From positions 186,001-250,000 of the forward strand of contig NZ_PTRA01000004.1 of assembly GCF_002943425.1 (NCBI RefSeq): DNA of 64,000 nucleotides. The letters are read 5' to 3'. This DNA is from Siphonobacter curvatus (GTDB lineage: Bacteria; Bacteroidota; Bacteroidia; Cytophagales; Spirosomataceae). Below, piece by piece: positions 16,357-25,549 of the stretch. The stretch's first letter is position 1. Every line of letters begins with the position of its first letter. Made by a program: the position numbers and the translations under genes. The notes under the pieces are model-generated. The model was given only the letters and a program-made list of their open reading frames with translations, did no database searches and had not been told where the DNA came from.

Positions 16357-17697
16357 ATGACATTCGAAGAATTAAACCTACACAAACCGCTTTTAAACGC
16401 ACTGGAAGACCTGGGTTATACCACGCCCACACCCATCCAGGAAAAGGTTTTTTCAGTCGTGATGTCGGGAAAAGATGTTTGCGGGCTAGCACAAACGGGT
16501 ACGGGGAAAACATTCGCCTACCTTCTCCCCTTACTTCGGAACTATCAATTTTCAAAAGATCGCCTGCCCCAGATTTTAATTTTGGTACCGACGCGTGAGT
16601 TGGTGGTACAGGTCGTGGAAGCGGTGGAAAAACTAAGTAAGTACCAAACCCTTGCGGTACTGGGTGTATACGGTGGCGTGAATTTGAAAACGCACGTGGC
16701 CGAACTCAAAAAAGAAGTGGATGTGCTGGTAGCAACGCCCGGCCGCCTGATCGATTTAATTTCAACGGGTACGCTGAAAACCAAAACAATCAAGCGACTG
16801 GTGATTGACGAAGTGGACGAAATGATGAATCTGGGCTTCCGTTCGCAGCTAACGACCATCCTCGATTCACTCCCCGCGAAACGACAGAACCTATTATTCT
16901 CCGCCACCATGACGGAAGAGGTAGACACGCTGATTCAGACGCACTTTACCAGTCCCGTTTTCGTGGAATCTTCGCCCGTTGGTACGCCGCTGGATAATAT
17001 TGAACAGTCGGCCTATCCGGTCCCCAACTTTTTAACGAAAGTAAACCTGCTGGAATATCTCCTTCAGCACGATGAAAGTCTGCGGAAAGTACTCGTGTTT
17101 ATCGCGACCAAAACGCTGGCTGACCGTCTGTTCGAAAAACTCGAGGAGCAATTTCCCGAACAGGTCGGCGTCATTCACTCCAACAAAGCCCAGAATTATC
17201 GTTTCAATACTGTACAGGCCTTCAAAGACGGTCAGTTACGCATCCTGATTGCTACCGATTTGATTGCCCGTGGCCTTGATATTTCGGAAGTATCCCACGT
17301 CATCAACCTCGACGTCCCTGAACTTCCAGAAACGTATATCCACCGCATTGGCCGTACGGGCCGGGCGGATCAAAAAGGCGTTGCTTTGACCTTTGTCACC
17401 CCCGCAGAAACGGAATATCGGCAGGCCATTGAAACCCTGATGGGGGTTCCCATTCCCGAACGTCCCCTGCCCGAGGACCTCGTCATTACGCAGGATCTTA
17501 TTTCGGAGGAAATCCCCAAAGTCGTTCACAAGATCGTACCGGTTAAACTGCCCCCTCAGGAAACGGTTGGACCCGCTTTTCACGAAAAAAGTGCGAAAAA
17601 CCAAAAGGTGAACGTACGACGAAATCACGCGGAAGAGATGATGAAAAAATACGGTAAACCCATTAAGAAAACCCGCAAAAACAATAAACCACGGTAA
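16357..17697 (+). CDS. DEAD-box-type RNA helicase with DEVD motif II
   Basis: 446-residue ATP-dependent RNA helicase that remodels RNA, for example in ribosome assembly or cold adaptation. All motifs are visible: Q motif (PTPIQEKVF), I AQTGTGKT, Ia PTRELV, Ib TPGR, II DEVD, III SAT, V ATDLIARGLD and VI HRIGRTGR. Motif II reads DEVD instead of DEAD. The basic tail (KNQKVNVRRNHAEEMMKKYG...) is typical of RNA-binding extensions. Start ATG 16357 sits right before MTFEELNL; a reading from 16267 would add 30 residues over the promoter. Confidence 0.93.
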   Translation: MTFEELNLHKPLLNALEDLGYTTPTPIQEKVFSVVMSGKDVCGLAQTGTGKTFAYLLPLLRNYQFSKDRLPQILILVPTRELVVQVVEAVEKLSKYQTLAVLGVYGGVNLKTHVAELKKEVDVLVATPGRLIDLISTGTLKTKTIKRLVIDEVDEMMNLGFRSQLTTILDSLPAKRQNLLFSATMTEEVDTLIQTHFTSPVFVESSPVGTPLDNIEQSAYPVPNFLTKVNLLEYLLQHDESLRKVLVFIATKTLADRLFEKLEEQFPEQVGVIHSNKAQNYRFNTVQAFKDGQLRILIATDLIARGLDISEVSHVINLDVPELPETYIHRIGRTGRADQKGVALTFVTPAETEYRQAIETLMGVPIPERPLPEDLVITQDLISEEIPKVVHKIVPVKLPPQETVGPAFHEKSAKNQKVNVRRNHAEEMMKKYGKPIKKTRKNNKPR

Positions 17698-17965
17698 GAG
17701 ACGGGGTACAATTCAGTCCCCGCCCCCTACTGCTGAAACCCGGAAAGACGCAGTTCATTCGTATCATACGTTCCCCGGCGGGTATCTTCCCGTACCTTTC
17801 GATGGGGATGATGCCGTCCGGCGGACCAGATGCAACGGTTTTCGCGGAACAATCATCCTGGTCTCAATTCCGGTTTTACCCAGGCGGGTACTTCATTCCT
17901 GTTTTTTTTCTTCGATCCGTAGGGTATAACCGTTTTCAGTTGTCATAACTCCGAAAGGCCCAGTA

Positions 17966-18580
17966 ATGAATGGTAGGTCTAATCCGTTTGCAAAACCAGA
18001 AGATCGTTCCTTAACCGATCAGGATATCCTGCGATCCATCCAGCAGGGCGATGAACGTACCTATGAAATGCTCTTCCGGCATTATTACGCTTCGCTCTGT
18101 CAGTACGGGTTTTCCTTTCTCAAAGATTGGGAAGACGCGGAAGAAATCGTGCAAAGCGTGTTTGTAACGATCTGGGAAAAGCGACAGTCGCTAACGATTG
18201 AAACCTCGCTGAAATCGTACCTGTATCGGGCGGTACACAATCGTTGCCTGAATCGTATCAAACATCTGGCCATTCAGGCGGAATACCAGCAGTATAAGTT
18301 TGCCGAAGCCAACGCCTCGGAAGCTCCGGCTCAAGCGTTGATGGCTTCCGAGTTATCCGAACGCCTGCAGGCGGCCATCGAGCGGCTTCCCGAACAATGT
18401 CGGCTCATTTTTACGATGAACCGCTTTGAAGAACTGAAGTACCAGGAAATTGCCGATCGGCTGGGTTTATCCGTAAAAACGGTTGAAAATCAGATTGGTA
18501 AGGCGTTACGGATCTTACGCGTCGAGCTGTCTGAGTACCTGCCTTTGTTCATCCTGTTAGGCATTCATGCATATGATTAA
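17966..18580 (+). CDS. ECF-family RNA polymerase sigma factor
   Basis: 204 residues. The sigma-70 region 2 is at about 35-105 (MLFRHYYASLCQYGFSFLKD, DAEEIVQSVFVTIWE, LYRAVHNRCLN) and region 4 at about 135-190 (AIERLPEQCRLIFTMNRFE, QEIADRLGLSVKTVENQIGK). This is the Bacteroidota group of ECF factors paired with FecR anti-sigma proteins. The FecR gene follows after 28 bp and an STN-domain gene after that, forming a cell-surface-signalling cassette. It likely transcribes genes in response to an outer-membrane signal. Confidence 0.94.
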   Translation: MNGRSNPFAKPEDRSLTDQDILRSIQQGDERTYEMLFRHYYASLCQYGFSFLKDWEDAEEIVQSVFVTIWEKRQSLTIETSLKSYLYRAVHNRCLNRIKHLAIQAEYQQYKFAEANASEAPAQALMASELSERLQAAIERLPEQCRLIFTMNRFEELKYQEIADRLGLSVKTVENQIGKALRILRVELSEYLPLFILLGIHAYD

Positions 18581-18608
18581 CTTGTACTCTAAAACACGGG
18601 CTTAAGCC

Positions 18609-19613
18609 ATGGATAGTGATTCTCACGAACCCATTGAGGATGGGCTCATTGGCAAATACTTGGCGGGCGAAACCAATGAGGAAGAAACCCAGCGGGTTCA
18701 GAAGTGGCTCAGCGAACCAGATGCCGAACGGGAAATGCAGCGTTTCGAAAAAATCTGGGAAACGAGCCGAACCCTTCAAACCCGCCCGCCCGTCGATGCG
18801 GATGCGGCCTGGGAAAAATTACGAAACCGAATTCAGGAACCCGCCCCAGTAGCTGACACCCCAATCCGCCGCTTTAATCCCTGGCGTACTTCCATTGCTG
18901 CGGCCGTAGTACTTGTGGTAGGACTGGGCTGGTTATTCTGGACGCTCCAGCCAAATGCTTCCGTACCGCAACTGGCTTTTACGGCTACGGATCAGTCTAC
19001 GGTACATGAATTGCCGGATGGCAGCAAAGTGTGGCTGAATCGTAACAGCAAGCTCGAATATCCCGAAACCTTTGCCGACGATTCCCGTTCGGTGGTATTG
19101 ACGGGGGAAGCCTTTTTTGATATTACGCCGAATAAAGAGAAACCATTCCGTATTCAGGCCAGTCAGACAACCGTGCAGGTGGTGGGTACCTCGTTTAGCG
19201 TGCGGGCCTATGATCCGAATGTACGGGTAGCCGTGCGAACAGGGAAGGTTGTATTCAAAGCCCGCAATACGGAAGTGACGCTCATCAAAGATCAACAGGC
19301 CACGTTTGACGCCCAGGCGGCTACCATGCAGAAAACTGAACGCCTCGACCCGAATGTATTTACTTACCAAACGGGTAAAGCGGTTTTTGATAACGCAACA
19401 CTCGGTGAAGTGGTACAGATGATCCATGAAGTGTACCAGGCCGATGTGCAGCTTGGGAACGAATCCCTTCGAAACTGCCCCACCACGATCGCGTTCGACC
19501 GTACGAAAGATTCCCTGGAGAATCTTCTTCAGGCTATCGCCGACTCGCACGGACTGACTATTAGTCGCCAGGGTACGCAGTTCATTTTTGAAGGTACGGG
19601 TTGCTCGCCTTAA
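18609..19613 (+). CDS. FecR-family anti-sigma factor
   Basis: 334-residue inner-membrane protein that holds the sigma factor until signalled. N-terminal cytoplasmic part (about 1-90, IGKYLAGETNEEETQRVQKW), one TM helix at about 97-117 (IAAAVVLVVGLGWLFWTL), a periplasmic FecR domain (DGSKVWLNRNSKLEYPETF, VVLTGEAFFDI, FRIQASQTTVQVVGTSFSV) and a C-terminal DUF4974-type domain (FDNATLGEVVQMIHEVYQAD). The C-terminal domain normally contacts the STN domain of the signal receptor, encoded 36 bp downstream. Confidence 0.94.
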   Translation: MDSDSHEPIEDGLIGKYLAGETNEEETQRVQKWLSEPDAEREMQRFEKIWETSRTLQTRPPVDADAAWEKLRNRIQEPAPVADTPIRRFNPWRTSIAAAVVLVVGLGWLFWTLQPNASVPQLAFTATDQSTVHELPDGSKVWLNRNSKLEYPETFADDSRSVVLTGEAFFDITPNKEKPFRIQASQTTVQVVGTSFSVRAYDPNVRVAVRTGKVVFKARNTEVTLIKDQQATFDAQAATMQKTERLDPNVFTYQTGKAVFDNATLGEVVQMIHEVYQADVQLGNESLRNCPTTIAFDRTKDSLENLLQAIADSHGLTISRQGTQFIFEGTGCSP

Positions 19614-19649
19614 GCAGCCCGGCCTTCGCCTTCCTTCAATCTTCTGAAA

Positions 19650-21548
19650 ATGATTCGCCTGCTTTTTGTCCTGCTAGTCGCCTGGGGCTGTACGCCGGCC
19701 TGGGGGGAAGTACCCCCGCTGGAGCGGCTCGTTTCTCTGGATGTTCACAACGAACGCCTCCCCCGGGTGCTCCACTTACTTAGTCAGCGGGGAAATTTCA
19801 ACTTTTCGTATCACTCTGCCCTTATCTCCGAAAACCGATTGGTGACCCTGCGAGCCACCAACGTCAGTGTACGCGAAGCGCTGGATCAGTTATTCAAAGG
19901 CACCCTTCAGTACCATTCCCGGGGTAATCACATCGTTCTTCGGGCCAGTCCGGAGCCGGATGCCGAGGAAATGCCCAAACATTTTTACCTCGAAGGATAC
20001 ATTACCGACGAACACACGGGCCACAAAATTACTCAGGTTTCCGTCTACGAAAAAACGACCTTCACCGCCGCCCTTACCGACGCCTACGGCTTTTACCGGA
20101 TCAAATTATCCACTAGTCTTCCGCAGCTTTTACTCGAAGTTCGGAAACAGCATTACGTGGGGGAAACGATCCGGGTACGTTCCCGGCAAAGTCATACCCT
20201 GAACATACGTCTGGTTCCGTTCGTCATCACCCGTACTCTGCCACCTTTACCCATCCGACAGTCAACCGACACCAGTACCCGACGAACCGTTGCTACGCCA
20301 CAGGTTATACAACTTAGTTCACCGGATTCCGTACCAAGATCCCGCATTTCGCTTTGGAAACGTAGTAAAAACAGATTTACCGACTGGCTGATGTCCACGA
20401 AATCGGCCATTCATGACAGTAACCTATCCGGCGACACCCTGTACCGTCAGACCCAGGTTTCGGTACTGCCTTTTGTGGGAAGCAATGCAACGCTGAGTGC
20501 CCGGGCCATCAATGATTTGTCGTATAACGTGCTGCTGGGCTATTCGCTGGGCGTGAATGAGGTAGAAATTGGGGGTTTAGGCAACGTAGTACGCGGCAAT
20601 GTCCACGGTGTGCAGGTAGCAGGTATGGCGAACCTGGTAGGCGAACGGGTGGAAGGTACGCAACTTGCCGGTATGGGTAACATCATCCGCCGCGATGTGC
20701 GGGGTTTCCAGGGTGCGGGAATCGGAAACATCATAGGAGGCGATCTCTCGGGCGTACAACTAGCCGGAATCGGAAACCTTATGATTGGTAGCCTGCATCA
20801 CGGTGTACAACTCGGAGGCGTAGCAAACCTGATTGGGGGCGAAAGTCTGGGTATGCAGGTCGCGGGTGTGGGTAACATTCGGATAGGTCCGGCAACGGGC
20901 GTCCAATTGGCGGGTGTTTTAAACATTGCACTCAGCGACCTGAACGGCTGGCAACTCAGTAGTGCGTTGAATTACAGTCGACACATCACGGGTGGCCATC
21001 AGATTGGCTTGCTCAATATCGCCGGATACGCCGAAAAGGCCCCTTATGGCCTCTTCAGTTACGTGCACCGAAATGGATATCGTCGACTGGAAATTTCCAC
21101 CAATGAAGCCAGTCGGGCCAACCTGACGTTTAAAACGGGCCACCGGGGCTTTTACAACATTCTGACCATAGGTTCCAATCTCGACGCCGAACCACAACCC
21201 GCCTGGAGTTTTGGTTACGGCTTCGGAACGGCTATAAACTTGAAAAAAAGCTGGCTGCTGAATGTGGATTATACTACGAACTTCCGCCTACCCGCCCACT
21301 GGCAAAGCTTTGATGAAGGCCGCTTCATGGGCCGATTTGAGCTGGCATTGGAAAAGAAAATCAGCCGCGGACTAGCCTTAGCCGTGGGGCCAACATTCAA
21401 TTTGTCTTCGTTTGATGCGGACAGTCAGCACGAAACCCGGCCCACGTATAGTCTACCCGCTTTTTCAGCTTATACCCTCTTCCCAGATTTCTCAGTACAA
21501 GGATGGATAGGATTCCACGCCGGGCTACGCCTATGCAACCGGAAGTAA
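19650..21548 (+). CDS. STN-domain protein with 16-residue repeats in place of a TonB barrel
   Basis: 632 residues, third gene of the sigma/FecR cassette. Signal peptide to about 19 (TPAWG); STN secretin/TonB short domain at about 25-98 (LPRVLHLLSQRGNFNFSYHS, VSVREALDQLFKGT), the part that signals to FecR; carboxypeptidase-regulatory-like domain at about 112-190; a Ser/Thr-rich linker to 250. Then, instead of a TonB plug and 22-strand barrel, residues 305-456 hold G-x-Q-x-A-G-x-x-N repeats of the LA_2272 surface-repeat kind, and 457-632 look like a small beta-barrel end. It probably resides in the outer membrane or at the surface and reports a signal. The ligand is unknown. Confidence 0.75.
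   Translation: MIRLLFVLLVAWGCTPAWGEVPPLERLVSLDVHNERLPRVLHLLSQRGNFNFSYHSALISENRLVTLRATNVSVREALDQLFKGTLQYHSRGNHIVLRASPEPDAEEMPKHFYLEGYITDEHTGHKITQVSVYEKTTFTAALTDAYGFYRIKLSTSLPQLLLEVRKQHYVGETIRVRSRQSHTLNIRLVPFVITRTLPPLPIRQSTDTSTRRTVATPQVIQLSSPDSVPRSRISLWKRSKNRFTDWLMSTKSAIHDSNLSGDTLYRQTQVSVLPFVGSNATLSARAINDLSYNVLLGYSLGVNEVEIGGLGNVVRGNVHGVQVAGMANLVGERVEGTQLAGMGNIIRRDVRGFQGAGIGNIIGGDLSGVQLAGIGNLMIGSLHHGVQLGGVANLIGGESLGMQVAGVGNIRIGPATGVQLAGVLNIALSDLNGWQLSSALNYSRHITGGHQIGLLNIAGYAEKAPYGLFSYVHRNGYRRLEISTNEASRANLTFKTGHRGFYNILTIGSNLDAEPQPAWSFGYGFGTAINLKKSWLLNVDYTTNFRLPAHWQSFDEGRFMGRFELALEKKISRGLALAVGPTFNLSSFDADSQHETRPTYSLPAFSAYTLFPDFSVQGWIGFHAGLRLCNRK
20562..21017 (+). repeat. Coding 48-bp periodic repeat (16-residue units)
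   Basis: Within the STN protein, GVQVAGMAN-like units start at residues 320, 336, 352, 368, 385, 401, 417, 433 and 449, with a degenerate unit at 305. Spacing is 16 residues with one 17. The DNA has diverged although the protein pattern is strict, so selection acts on the repeat fold, probably a beta-solenoid or stacked strands. Confidence 0.85.
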
Positions 21549-21574
21549 CGTCCCTTCCCATACGTCACTTCCGG
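21539..21574 (+). terminator. Hairpin overlapping the STN gene stop
   Basis: CCGGAAGT and ACTTCCGG form an 8-bp stem with three further pairs beyond one mismatch; the TAA stop is inside the left arm. No T-run follows, so termination is uncertain. Confidence 0.4.
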
Positions 21575-21746
21575 TCAGCAGCTCAGGGAGGACCAAAAAG
21601 GATGGCAAACGCCTGCCGAATGTTTTACTGCGTCGAGCTTCTTTCCAGAGGTTCACCCATTCGTGAACGTAATGAAGGGACGCCAGGGTCGCGTAGACTA
21701 CGTACAGTTTGAGGATTACACCGCTGAACGGTAAAACTCGGGGATT

Positions 21747-22289
21747 TTAGGGAATGATGCGTTCGTAGACAGCTCGCCCGCTTTCCGGTTCCACGCCGAA
21801 CATTTCAACGTACTTGACTTTGGGTACCAACCGGGCTTTGGGATCCAGTTGTACGAAGACTTTTTGCAGACAGGCCCGCTGCCCACTAATCGTCGTCATA
21901 GCCACCACTTTCCCCTGATGGTACTGGACCTTTAAGACGCGTTCAGGAAAGGCATTCAGTCGTACCTCGTAGGATTCACCGGCAATCGGCTGGTGCGTAT
22001 AGCCGTAGGCCAGCTGCCATTGGATGCGGGAGAGATCTTCCCGTTGCCCCTGCTCGGCGTAGCGAATCCAGTATACTTCGACGGGCTTACTCGGGTTCAA
22101 CTTTCGGTCCGCCGATTCGTTGGCTTCGTAAACTACCGTATTGGCATCTTTGCTGCGTTGCAAATAAAACAACTGCCGCGATGCTGTTTTCGCTGAATGA
22201 GTCGCTTTGCCTGGAACGATCGTCGTGGCCTGAGCGAAACTATGAAGAATCAAACCGAGTACGAGGAGAAAAGAAATGAATGTTTTCAT
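21747..22289 (-). CDS. DUF4833-domain exported protein
   Basis: 180 residues with signal peptide (MKTFISFLLVLGLILHSFAQ) and the DUF4833 pattern: LFYLQRSKDANTVVYEAN, PVEVYWIRYAEQGQREDLS, QWQLAYGY. The biochemical function is not known. It is the last gene of a three-gene minus-strand operon, starting 11 bp after the epimerase stop. That context suggests an envelope-lipid or surface-modification setting, which is only an inference. Confidence 0.75.
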   Translation of the reverse strand: MKTFISFLLVLGLILHSFAQATTIVPGKATHSAKTASRQLFYLQRSKDANTVVYEANESADRKLNPSKPVEVYWIRYAEQGQREDLSRIQWQLAYGYTHQPIAGESYEVRLNAFPERVLKVQYHQGKVVAMTTISGQRACLQKVFVQLDPKARLVPKVKYVEMFGVEPESGRAVYERIIP

Positions 22290-22300
22290 GGCTTATGGAT

Positions 22301-23305
22301 TTACGTTTGAAAAGTGTTAACGAAGGATTTCCCTTGAAACCAATGGATCGTATCACGAACGGAATCCTGAAAGGGAGTACTCATCAGTCCCAGTTCCTGC
22401 CGGGCTCGCTGACCACTGTAGTAATTGTCCTGGGTAACGAGTACGGTGTTGATGTAATTGAGTCGCAGCGGATGACCCAATAACCGTTCAGCAAATGTTC
22501 CTAGTCGCCCCGCTGAACGCATGAGTCCGCCAGGGATAGGAATCAGGGAGCGTTTTTCGGGAAGTAGACTCGCTACGGTTTTAAAGAAAGCTTCGTATGG
22601 TACGTTGGTAGCTGCCAGTAAATAACTTTCTCCAATTCGACCCTTTTGCAGAGCTTGTACGGTAGCGTCCGCCGCGTCCCGTACGTCGATAAAATTCTTA
22701 CCCCCACTGCCCGGAAAAAAGACGCGTCGATTCTTTAATACATAACTGATCAATGCTCCCGAGCTGGGTTTGAAATCGTAGGGTCCCAGCAAAAAGTTGG
22801 GATTGACAATGACGGCGGGAACTCCTTTTGCTACAGCTTCGAGCACTTCCTGCTGAGCCTGATACTTGCTGGCAATGTAGCCCGACGGCATCAAGTCAAA
22901 AGCGAAAGGACTTTCTTCAGTAGCTGGATTCTCATACGTTCCCGGCTGATAAATAGCCGCTGTACTTACATACACCAGTCGTTGCATGGACAGGCGACGC
23001 GTTACTTCCAGAATCTGACGTGTAGCTAAAACATTGGCGTCAAAATAAGCCTCAACGTTCGACGGATACGGCTCCGTGCGAGCGGCCGCGTGAACGATTC
23101 CCTGACAATCGTAAGCTGCTTTTTCCAGATCTGGCAACGATGTAATCTGCCCCGGTACCCACTCTACCTGATAATACCAGGGTAACTGACTGATCGCTTG
23201 GGGCAGAGAACGGTACATAGCCTTTACAGCATACCCCTGCCGTAACAAAGCTCCGGCGATATGACAGCCCAGCAGTCCCGTAGCACCCGTGAGTAAGATT
23301 TTCAT
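22301..23305 (-). CDS. NAD-dependent epimerase/dehydratase (extended SDR)
   Basis: 334-residue Rossmann enzyme resembling dihydroflavonol-reductase-like and sterol-dehydrogenase-like extended SDRs. The nucleotide motif GATGLLG is at the N-terminus (KILLTGATGLLGCHIAG), the Ser of YVSTAAIYQPG and the YIASK catalytic Tyr-Lys pair are present, and NPNFLLGPYDFKPSS follows. ATG 23305 is chosen because it overlaps the upstream SDR stop by 4 bp (ATGA), implying translational coupling, and because an upstream extension lacks the fold. Substrate unknown; a sugar or steroid-like ketone is possible. Confidence 0.85.
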   Translation of the reverse strand: MKILLTGATGLLGCHIAGALLRQGYAVKAMYRSLPQAISQLPWYYQVEWVPGQITSLPDLEKAAYDCQGIVHAAARTEPYPSNVEAYFDANVLATRQILEVTRRLSMQRLVYVSTAAIYQPGTYENPATEESPFAFDLMPSGYIASKYQAQQEVLEAVAKGVPAVIVNPNFLLGPYDFKPSSGALISYVLKNRRVFFPGSGGKNFIDVRDAADATVQALQKGRIGESYLLAATNVPYEAFFKTVASLLPEKRSLIPIPGGLMRSAGRLGTFAERLLGHPLRLNYINTVLVTQDNYYSGQRARQELGLMSTPFQDSVRDTIHWFQGKSFVNTFQT

Positions 23306-24090
23306 GCGGAGATTTCTTTTCGAAGCATGGATACCAGAAGGGGTTCTCGCCAGGACCAAGGAATCCAGCGGGCAGCCCAGTACCCTACTTTATTTAGTTT
23401 TCCCGGAATAATAATCGATTGGCCACGGCGTACCTGTTTTAAAGCAATCTGGGCAACCGCTTCGACGGATAAGCAACTCAGTTGGCCCAGCCAACCATGT
23501 TTTTGTAAACGATTCAGGTTTTCCGCTGACGTAGGCATCGGCCCCGGATGCAATACGCTGACCTGTACGCCTTTCGCACTCAGCTCCGCCCGCAGGCTAA
23601 GGGAAAACGAATATATAAATGCCTTGGATGCCGGATATACGGTTTTGTAGGGAATGGGGGTAAATGCGGCCAGACTGGAAACATTGAGAATATAGGACTT
23701 GGGAAATTTCAGCAGAAAGGGTAATAGCAATCGGGTCAAGAGTGCCGTTCCCGTTACATTCAACTGAATGATATTTTCGATCTGCTCTAACTCAGCCGTA
23801 TCGAACGCTTTCGAACCGCCAATACCCGCGTTATTAATGAGGAAATCGACCCAAAATCCGGAGACCTCCAGCCAGCGAATGAGCTGGCGAATGTTCTCCG
23901 CCTGCATTAGATTAGTTTCGTAGGTTCGTACGGTTACACTATACGTTTCGGAAAGCATTTGGGCGAACTGAGGAAGTCCTTCCTGGGGCAGGGCAACCAG
24001 GATTAAGTCCCGGCCCTGGCTGGCTAGCTCCAGGGCCAGGGCCTTCCCTAATCCTAAACTCGCTCCGGTAATCAATACATACTTTTTCAT
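23302..24090 (-). CDS. Short-chain dehydrogenase/reductase (classical SDR)
   Basis: 262 residues. Cofactor motif TGASLGLGKA near residue 8, NNAG structural motif (FLINNAGIGG), catalytic Ser in ILNVSSLAAF and the YPASK Tyr-Lys pair, followed by HPGPMPTSAE. The pattern fits oxidoreductases that act on hydroxy/keto groups of lipids or similar compounds. First gene of an operon with the epimerase (4-bp overlap) and DUF4833. ATG 24090 starts exactly at the cofactor-binding strand. Substrate unknown. Confidence 0.88.
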   Translation of the reverse strand: MKKYVLITGASLGLGKALALELASQGRDLILVALPQEGLPQFAQMLSETYSVTVRTYETNLMQAENIRQLIRWLEVSGFWVDFLINNAGIGGSKAFDTAELEQIENIIQLNVTGTALLTRLLLPFLLKFPKSYILNVSSLAAFTPIPYKTVYPASKAFIYSFSLSLRAELSAKGVQVSVLHPGPMPTSAENLNRLQKHGWLGQLSCLSVEAVAQIALKQVRRGQSIIIPGKLNKVGYWAARWIPWSWREPLLVSMLRKEISA

Positions 24091-24240
24091 GGCTTCTATG
24101 GATGGTCTCGATTGAACGTTACTAGGACAGTTCAGTCCAGACTTCCCCCTACGAGGCCCTGAAAATTTTAAATACAAAATTGCATTTGCTGTAACCGCAT
24201 TGTCTCTGACCTCTAACAATCAGGCCTTTACAAACAAAAC

Positions 24241-24264
24241 CCCACGCTGAACATTCAGCGTGGG
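24241..24264 (-). terminator. Terminator for the glycosyltransferase gene
   Basis: CCCACGCTGAA and TTCAGCGTGGG form an 11-bp inverted repeat. On the minus strand it is followed by GGTTTTGTTTG, a T-rich tract, placing it after the stop of the 24353-25549 gene. Confidence 0.8.
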
Positions 24265-24352
24265 ATTAGTACGCTCACGTGACCTTATACCTGGCAAGAG
24301 CTACTACCTAGCCCGTCGCCAAAGTTTCATGAACAGGGGTGAAACGTTTGTC

Positions 24353-25549
24353 TTAGGCAGGTTGAGCGTGAAGCTTCATCAAACCTGCCATTTCGTTCCA
24401 AACCCGATCCCAGGAATTTTCATTTAAAAAGGTATCTACTTCTTTCCGATGCGTCATGCCTTTGTCGGCCAGAGCCTGCTCCAGGGCCGCTTCAAAGCGT
24501 TCGGCAGTATCGGCAATGTGTACCCAGTTGCGGCTTCCGTAGTTTCGGATTACGTCGTGAATCGGCGTGGAAACCACGGGTAAGCCCGATGCCAGATACT
24601 CCGGCGTTTTGGTGGGACTGATGTATCGCGTAGCCGGGCAAATCGCAAAAGGTAAAATGGCCGCATCCCAATGAGCAAAGTACCGGGGAATTTCCTGATA
24701 CGACTTCATACCCAAATAATGGACATTGGGAGCCTTCGGCAAACTCGCCGGATTGATTTTCACGACGGGTCCCAAGAAAATGAATTGCCAGTCGGGGCGA
24801 CGCTGAGCCAATTCTCTGACTAATTCAATATCAAATCGTTCGTCAATCACGCCGCAAAAACCGATACGGGGATGGGCAAATTGCCGCTGATCGTCCGGAT
24901 CGGGTTGTGGTTTACGAGACTGACTGAAATGAAGAAAATCAATACTGCTGGGGAAGGCGTAGGTGTGTGCGTGCTTATCGCGTTTGGCCTCGTACAAACT
25001 ATGTCCGCCCGTAAATACCACATCTGCCTGTTGAAGCAACCGTTGCTCCAGATCAATCAGTTGGCGGGGAGCCCCCAGAAAGGCACTTAACTCATCCATG
25101 CAATCGTAAACGGTTACCGCTGGTTTAACCTCTGGACTGAACGCAAGGGCCATGGGTGTATAGTACCAGGCCACATAAGAGGTGATACCTTCGCTAGCGA
25201 TGAACTCGTCAATCAATCGCTTTTGCTGAGCGATTACTTCCTCGGGCTTTAAGCCGTGCGGCATACAGGGTACGAGTACGCAAAGTTGGGATTGTATTTC
25301 GTGTTTTTCCAGCCGAATGGGTCCCTCTTTAAATACGGGTTCTTCCAGAAACCACACCTGCCATTCCTTACTGGCACGGCTTAGTAAATGTTGGGGTCGC
25401 TGGTAAACAAAATTCCAACGCAAATGGGAGAAGCATACTAAGTTTTTTGGATTGACAGAGGTCGGTGGAGTAACGGTCGTACCAATAGGTTCGGTCCAGG
25501 TGGTTGTAGAAGAGGCAGTGGAAGCAACTTCTTTTTCTTGAAGTTTCAT
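24353..25549 (-). CDS. Family-1-like glycosyltransferase (TuaH-like)
   Basis: 398-residue GT-B enzyme, cytoplasmic. Marks: NLVCFSHLRWNFVYQRPQHLL near the N-terminus (typical of the TuaH-like group), TVYDCMDELSAF, FTGGHSLYEAKR, and the C-terminal donor site with IGFCGVIDERFD, PNVHYLGMKSYQEIP and SPTKTPEYLASGLPVVSTPI, where the Glu of the E-x7-type motif contacts the nucleotide sugar. It transfers an unknown sugar to a surface or capsular glycan. Monocistronic, with its own terminator; the N-terminal 30 residues are low-complexity Thr/Ser. Confidence 0.88.
   Translation of the reverse strand: MKLQEKEVASTASSTTTWTEPIGTTVTPPTSVNPKNLVCFSHLRWNFVYQRPQHLLSRASKEWQVWFLEEPVFKEGPIRLEKHEIQSQLCVLVPCMPHGLKPEEVIAQQKRLIDEFIASEGITSYVAWYYTPMALAFSPEVKPAVTVYDCMDELSAFLGAPRQLIDLEQRLLQQADVVFTGGHSLYEAKRDKHAHTYAFPSSIDFLHFSQSRKPQPDPDDQRQFAHPRIGFCGVIDERFDIELVRELAQRRPDWQFIFLGPVVKINPASLPKAPNVHYLGMKSYQEIPRYFAHWDAAILPFAICPATRYISPTKTPEYLASGLPVVSTPIHDVIRNYGSRNWVHIADTAERFEAALEQALADKGMTHRKEVDTFLNENSWDRVWNEMAGLMKLHAQPA

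Noticed and set aside
21503-21712. 69-codon frame after the STN gene
   Set aside because: Overlaps the STN gene end and a hairpin; no homology features.
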